Shown here: positions 16,576 through 22,500 of the stretch, one piece after another
How the letters are laid out: every line of letters begins with the position of its first letter
Numbering within the stretch: position 1 is the first letter of the stretch
Assembly (NCBI GenBank): GCA_018398765.1
Contig: JAHBMJ010000454.1
Span: 1 to 22,500 of the forward strand
Origin: Chromera velia
Lineage: Eukaryota > Sar > Chromeraceae
Length of the DNA stretch: 22,500 bases
Direction: 5' to 3'
Program-made: the position numbers and the translations under genes
The notes under the pieces: generated by a model
Seen by the model: the letters and a program-made list of their open reading frames with translations, nothing else
What the model was told of the DNA's origin: nothing
Databases searched by the model: none

Positions 16576-17483
16576 CCATAGTGAGGCGCAAAGTTGGTCA
16601 TCTTCTTCAGCAAAGAGCAGTAATCGTCCGTGAATTTGAAGCTAGATTTGAAGTCGAAGGGTACGTTGAATCCTAGGTTGAATCAAAATACCTGTGGGCT
16701 GCTTGATTATGCCTTGATAGTTATATTAGAAAGGGTGGCACGGATTATAGGCGGTTTCTATCTATTTTCAAGTTTATCACTAACACTTTCAGTGGACCAC
16801 TGGACCACGGGGGAACCCAGAACATACATCCTAATCCTAATTCTAATCCCAAATTCTAACCGTAATCTTTTGAATTCTTTTCACTCAGTGGCAAAAAAAA
16901 AATTCCTATAATTATATTAGTAAAATTTTTGGTCTACTAGATCATTCTACTAGTAATTGAAATTAACAAGCAAAATACTAGTAAAAAACGTAGAGCTAAC
17001 TACATCGAATCAATCAATTATTGTTATTTCAAATTTAGTTTTAAGTACGTGCCAGCTTGTGATTCTCAGACCTATATTACAAAATTTAGAGGGGAACTTT
17101 TGACTGTCGCCTCGAGTGCTGCTCACTCTATAGTGCTCACTGTAATTAATTGTGGTTGATGATGATGATGATGATGGTTGCCAAACCCCAGGTGGAGCTC
17201 TAGGCAAAACATATGAATGAATGAATGAATGACTATAGCCGTCGGAGCCTAGCTCCTGGCAGTCCATGTTCATGTAGCCTCTTTAATTAATTTAAACAAA
17301 CATATCGCTGCGTTACATGTTTTGATGATGTAAGAATATGTACGATGGTTGACCCGCATTTATAAATTATCAATCAAATGTTTACAAATCTTGTAGGGAA
17401 AAAAAAAAAGAAACAAGATTGCAGGATTTTCTAAACACATACATCCTTTTTTGACAATGTTTGTGACTCTCGCAACACTTTTC
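16576..17483. other. AT-rich intergenic region
   Basis: No gene recognised. Holds (GAT)n at 17158-17176, (ATGA)n at 17213-17232, and degenerate CTAATCCTAATTCTAATCCC repeats at about 16829-16860. The end nearest 17484 is likely the 3' untranslated region of the next gene. Confidence 0.5.
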
Positions 17484-17887
17484 TCAGCCATGTTCACCTC
17501 CGCCGTCGCGAAGCACTTCAAAATGCTTCAACTGTTCCGCTCTCATGCGCTGCACAAAACACCAGTCACAAGAAAATGCAAGGCCAGCAGTCAAGTATTT
17601 TCGTATTTTCATTGATTGATCGATTGATTGATTGATTAACACACACAGACACAAGAATTGGCCCAGAGTGTCTGAGAAAACTCCAAAGAAAACTGTTTCA
17701 TGTGTCGACATTGAACATCCCCATGGCCGGGGATTGGGGTGCATACACACAAGTGCGTGCTCGCACACAGATAGACTCACGAAGACGCATGCACACACAT
17801 TTTCTGTCCGTCTCTTTCTCTCACATACGCATACATGCGCGCGCGCACCCCATCACTCACTCACTCACTCACTCACTCACTCAATAA

Positions 17888-17926
<39 letters not shown>

Positions 17927-20900
17927 GCACATCCTCAGAAGCTCCTCCCGCTCCCTCCCCCTCCATGACCGACAACACGCGGTCCACAAAAGGAGACAGG
18001 GGAGACAGACGCGGACACATGGACGCAATCCCGAGACCTGCGCATGACATGAAATGAAGGACGGAACAGTAGATTCACTGGTGCATCTTCTCTCCATTGA
18101 TTGATTGATTGTTTGCTTGATTGATTGATTGATTGATTGATTCTTCATCCATTCTTGTCTGTCGGGTTCAATTCAAAAGTCAACTTCTGCTCCAGCACAC
18201 GAGCACTGCAATGATTGAGTTGGACAAGACGCCGCCTTCAGAAACAAAACACCCGACCCGAAACAGAATGAAGGCAATTAACCTTCCTGCTCGCAGCGCA
18301 ACAAGGCCCCAACGCTGACACCGCATGAGAACTTAAGTAGAACGGAACGAATCACGTATGCAGCCCCTCAGGCATCCATCATATCGCGTACAAGAAAGAT
18401 GAATTCCATACATACAGCCAGGAGAAAAGATCAGGGATTATTGAAAGAAACAGACGAAGAACTAGCATTCGTTCTCGGTTTCGCTCTTCCTTTTCCTCAG
18501 GTCTCCTCGCCCCCTCATGTGAGCTCTTGACTGACTGCATGAACCTACGCGGATTTTTCTTTTTTCTTCACTTCCAAAAGAACTAATAAGCAGCCTGCCT
18601 ACCCTTTTCTCTCCCCCCTTCATCCTGGCGGTTCCACAAACGGATGTACGCCAAAGGGTCTGTCCGCACAAGCCTCGGGAGGTCCCCTTCCTGTCCTGCA
18701 GTCGATGCAGACGCAGACGCAGACGCCCCCTCTTCCCCCACGTCCCCCGATCCTCTGTGCTCTCCCGACAGACCCACTCCCGCAATCTGAACAATCTCGT
18801 CGATCACTCTGCATGCAGGCAAGTGGAATGAATGCAATCAAGCTTCATGTGTCTGGAGGCCCGTTTCAACAAGAAGAAAAGAAAAAGAATGGTCAAAAAG
18901 GAAATTTGTTCATGCAGAACGAAAGAGGAAACGAAGAAAGGAACCATCAATGAACCAATCAATCAATCAACAGAGAAAAGACGCCGTCTTTCAATTCCTC
19001 CAGGAGACACAGACAAACAATGAATGAATGCATGCATGCATGAATGAATGAATGCATGAACTGACGACTGAAGCTCCGGAATCACGCAATCCCCCTTCAT
19101 CGACGCCAGAGCACCTGCCCACTTCCTCTCCATCACCCTCTCCTCCTCACTTCGCAAAGGATCCCTCTCTCTCTCGTCTACCCCCCCGTGCCGCCACTGC
19201 CCATCTCCCTCACCTGTCCGTCTCAAACTCCCACTCCCACTCCTTCCCGCCTCCCTCTCATGCTCCCCCCTCACCCCTGCCGTCCCTACTCGAAGAGTCA
19301 CGTCAACCCGCCCGCCTCCAGACGGCAGGGGCACGTCACACGAAGCAGACGCGCACACAGTCCCATCATCTCCCCCACCCCCCTCCACCTGTCGCGATGA
19401 CTGCGCTCCACTTCTCCCTGCTGTCACGAGCCTCTCTTTCTCTGGCGACTCTGTCGCGACCTTCCCAGGCTGCCCCCTGGCGTCCCCCCTGAAGGTGAAC
19501 TCATGGAGGGGGGTCCTCCCTGAGAAGACAGGGGGCGGGGAGTCAACAGAGCCCCATGCACTCAGATGATCAGGGCGGGATGTCCTGTGACTCTCCCTCC
19601 CCGATTCTCTCTGCTGCCCCGCGTTCCCCCCCCGAGTCTCGAAGTTCTGAATGAGATCGTGTGCAGAGACGGACACGGAGTCAGGAGGAGGAGGTCCATC
19701 TCCACTCAGGCCACCAGGCCGGGAGACTGCAAACTCCCCTCCCGGACCAAGTTGAACGCCATCCCGGGGAGGTGTGTAGCAGTTCCGTGCCCTCTCCAAA
19801 GAGGCCGCTGCCTGCGACTGCAGCCGTGCTCTCACAGGGCTGCAGGGGGCAGAGACGGCACCCCCCAGTCCTGCCATCTCCCCTGCCAGGCCGGCGAGGC
19901 CCCTGAAGGAAGAGAGGGGACCTGCGGGATCGGAATGAAGACCTCCTCTGTCCCTGCTGTCTCTTTCTCTTTCTGCCTCCATCACCCTGCGCGCCAATCC
20001 AGAGGGGCCAGTTAGGGAGACGCTCTGGGGGGAGAGTCGGGAGGGAGACGGACGGTCTCCCTTTGTGCCTGCATACCTTTCTTCAGGGTCGCCTGGGTGG
20101 AGGCGGAGAGGCAGAGCAGAGACCAGACCTCCTCGTCCTCTGCCTGCACAGAGCGGTCAGACACAAACACAGAGATGTGAGTGAGAGTTTTTTTTCATCT
20201 TCTCCACAAAAACTGCTTTCTTTTGGGGAGAAACTGCAACAAGAAAGAAAAAGAGAGCCTGAGGGCTTCTCTCCCTTTGCCCTCACACAAGATGATTCCT
20301 TCCGTTCCTTTTCAGAGGCATGAACAAAAAAAGCATGGAGCGAAAAGGCGAGACGTCCGTCATCTCTCTCCATGGAAGAAGACCAAGGAAGCACAGATGC
20401 AAGCGAGCGAATGACAAGGCATGCTTTTAAAGCAAAGAAATGCTAGCAAGATGGGCTTCATTCAGTCCTTTAAAAGTCCGTCTTTGCATTCCAACCCTGC
20501 TTCCTATTGTCTCTCTGTACATTCTGGTCATGGGCTTGCAGAAAGGAACACACCCCCCTCCCCTCCACATCATACCCCCAACTAACTTGAAAGATCCTCG
20601 TCCAGCCCCAATCCCACCTTCACCCCACCCCACGCTGGAGTGTCCGGAATCCCTCCGTCTCCCCTGAGTGCACTCAGACCCTCAAGCCCTCTGCTGCCCC
20701 CCACAATGAGCCTCTCGGGGTTTCCTGAAGGATGCACAAACCGGGAGGGGACCTCTCTTTCTCCCAGAGACGGTATGCAATCTGCACAACCTCCCGTGTC
20801 TGCCGCTGCCATCGGAGAGGTTACATAGGCACCCACATGCCTTCCTCTTCCAGGCGAAAGTCTGTCCTCGATTCTTTTCCTCTCACTCTGCCCTCTCTCC

Positions 20901-22500
20901 TCACACTCACGCAGCATCTGCTCAGCTCGGCGTATCAACTCACACACAGAGAAGTCCCCCTTCCAAGTACCCGCAATGCCATTGCCAACAGCCCCCTTAG
21001 GCCTTCCAGCCGAAGCCTCTGCTCCCCTCTGATCCCTCTCTCTTTCTGCACCCATATTCTGTCGACGAGTGCGCAACGTGGTTATGCCATGGGGACGAAC
21101 TTGGGATGTGTGGGGGGACGAGGGCCTGCTGCCGGGGCCTATGCGTTCGTTTGACGTTCCCACCCCCCCTCCCCCTCCTCTATCGCTTGGGCCCCTTCCT
21201 GGGCCCTGAAGTTGAGGACTACACGGCATTGCCCCCCCTGTCCCCCGCCCCCCATTTCTGTTTCGAGAACCCCCCTTCAACCCCCCTCTCCCTGCTTGCC
21301 TCCCCCTCTGTCCTTCACCTCCTCCCCTCTCAGCATCGTCCTCTGCCCCCACAGACGTCCGGGACCTCCCGACTGGCACAGCAGAACCTCTGGCACCTGG
21401 ACTGACTCTCACCTGCCTCCCCCCTATCCTCGCATGGATGTCTCCCGACCCAGCCTGCCTCTCTTCCGCTGTGGTCCACATGAGCGCATTGGCCATCGTC
21501 GTGGAGGTGTGCGATGCCACTGCAACACTGTCAGGCTGCTTCCAACAGTCTACTCGAGATCTGATGGTCCGATAATCAGGGGCAGACTTGGCAGGCTGCA
21601 CTCTCTGGGTTTTTCTTCGAAGGAAGGGGCTGGGACTCGGATTGCGTCTCTGCAGCCCTTCCCCCCCTCCTCCTCCTTCTCCTGCTGTGTCCGCACCCGC
21701 ATCGTCCTCCCCCTCCGGGCCTATTCTCCTGTCTCTGTCCTCCTCCTCTCGGGAAATGCCCATGATCCCCTCTGCCTCTCCTGCCGTCTCCTCAGGGAGG
21801 GCTTCCACACTCATGCCGGCACCCTTCCCTCTTTGGGGCGGGGAGCCGTTAGCAAGGGGAGACCTGGAGCCTCCTGAGGTGGAACGACGCTGTGCTCCCC
21901 TCCCCCTGCTGTCTCTTCCCGTTTGTCGGGCATCTCCTCCTCCTCCTCCTCTAGGAGAGGAACGGGCCGAGAAGGGAGGGGAAGGGGAGGAGGGGACGTC
22001 GTCTGCAGGGATGATGCCAAGCTTGAGTTTGCGTGCAAGGGCAGGCACGATCTGGTCGTCTAGAGACGGAACGGGGGGGGCGGGGGGGGCACCTGAGGGG
22101 GCGGCCGGGTCCCTCCCGCCTCCGTTGGCCCCCCCTGCTGTCACGGTGGCTGCTGAGGGCGAATCGTTCGGCATCCCTCCTTTTGCACTGTGTGATGGCG
22201 AGGGGGGTTCCTCCTGTGTGTCTTTCTTCTTTTGGAGAGAGGAGACGGGAGGGGCTTCTGAGGGCATCATGGGGGGATCGTGGGGGGGGAGAGACTGGGG
22301 AGGGGCCCTAGGGGAGGGGGGCATGAGGGCTGGCTGACTTGGGGCCTCTTCATGTGGTCTTCTGTCTTGTGGAGGAAGTGAGGAGGGGACGGGATCTGGG
22401 GGGAGACGAGAGGAGAGGGGTCCTCCCACAGTCTCTGTGACAACAACTGGAGGTCTGTGTTGTTCTTCTCTTCCTGGCATCCATCTGTCAGCGTGGGGGG
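17484..22500 (-). CDS. Low-complexity Ser/Pro/Gly/Arg-rich protein, at least six exons, 5' end outside the window
   Basis: Function unknown. Exons inferred from open frames, splice sites and phase: A (22500 or beyond to 20587 or 20618), B 20143-20077, C about 20022 or 19986 to 19115, D 18806-18603, E 18037-17925, F 17549-17484 (stop TGA). D to E to F is well supported by phase (REKG-LGIASM and SEDVQ-RMRAEQ). A to C is ambiguous, because two phase-consistent chains exist: exon B reads either as RGRGGLVSALPL or as AEDEEVWSLLCLSAS. The frame of exon A is open to the window edge, so the true start may be upstream of the ATG at 22480. Exon A is a disordered Pro/Ser/Gly/Arg region with islands: DDQIVPALARKLKLGIIPADD, SAPDYRTIRSRVDCW, and a charged helix (FSVCELIRRAEQMLRECEE). 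Exon D contains IDEIVQIAGVG and DPLAYIRLWNRQ; the C-terminus is MRAEQLKHFEVLRDGGGEHG. Introns carry (AATC)n and (GT)n tracts. Confidence 0.6.
17611..17638. repeat. (GATT)n microsatellite in the last intron
   Basis: ATTGATTGATCGATTGATTGATTGATT tract between the exons at 17549 and 17925. Confidence 0.9.
17854..17924. repeat. Compound microsatellite (ACTC)n(TC)n(CA)n at an intron's 5' end
   Basis: (CACT)n 17854-17883, (TC)n 17889-17906, (CA)n 17906-17924. On the minus (sense) strand the intron begins directly as (GT)n then (GA)n then (GAGT)n after the exon end CAG at 17925, so the splice donor is the first GT of the microsatellite. Confidence 0.92.
18096..18142. repeat. (GATT)n microsatellite in an intron
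   Basis: TGATTGATTGATT units with one interruption (GTTTGCTT), inside the intron between exons D and E of the large minus-strand gene. Confidence 0.92.
18956..19060. repeat. Intronic (AATC)n and (GAAT)n/(GCAT)n tracts
   Basis: CAATCAATCAATCAA at 18956-18970, and mixed GAATGAATGCATGCATG units at 19020-19060, in the intron between exons C and D. Confidence 0.88.

Noticed and set aside
16829-16860. Interstitial telomere-like CTAATCCTAATTCTAATCCC sequence
   Set aside because: The units are degenerate and match no known telomere repeat exactly. Too short to call.

Overview
This window looks like nuclear DNA of a eukaryote. Coding blocks are separated by introns with GT donors and AG acceptors. 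There are no operons or ribosome binding sites. The predicted proteins are long and Pro/Ser/Gly/Arg-rich, introns carry many microsatellites, and several kinds of transposable element are present. The style (mixed GC content, (AATC)n and (GCAT)n tracts in introns, low-complexity proteins) suggests a protist, possibly a chromerid or other alveolate alga. That is an impression, not a demonstrated identity.

Layout. Bases 127-1268 hold 3.2 copies of an AT-rich satellite with a 356-bp period. Bases 1265-5713 hold what I read as three nested elements. The outermost is an AT-rich terminal-inverted-repeat element. Inside it is an LTR-like element with 331-bp direct repeats and a 6-bp target duplication. 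A 1,637-bp hAT-like DNA transposon, with ends CAGGGTTGC and a perfect 8-bp target duplication, sits inside the second direct repeat. Bases 5714-6597 contain nothing I can name.

Three protein genes follow, all on the minus strand. (1) 9901-6598 has four exons and encodes about 757 aa: one membrane segment, a five-copy 35-residue Pro/Gln repeat and an Arg/Ser/Glu-rich region. Its function is unknown. (2) 14036-12633 is an intronless 467-aa secreted M14-family zinc carboxypeptidase with every catalytic residue present; its architecture resembles bacterial (Bacteroidota) members. (3) From beyond 22500 down to 17484 runs a gene of at least six exons, incomplete at its 5' end, encoding a low-complexity Ser/Pro/Gly/Arg-rich protein of unknown role. 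The gene products show no obvious joint function.

Between the genes are two inverted copies of a ~240-bp MITE (10332-10958), both with 8-bp target duplications. There is also an imperfect hairpin element flanked by 15-bp direct repeats (14575-14718), a G-quadruplex motif (15556-15572), a decayed non-LTR retrotransposon reverse transcriptase (15600-16520), and GC-rich palindromes upstream of genes 1 and 2.

The most striking signals are the nested insertions with readable target duplications and the divergence between the two 325-bp repeat copies: 28 differences, all transitions, with no transversions and no indels.
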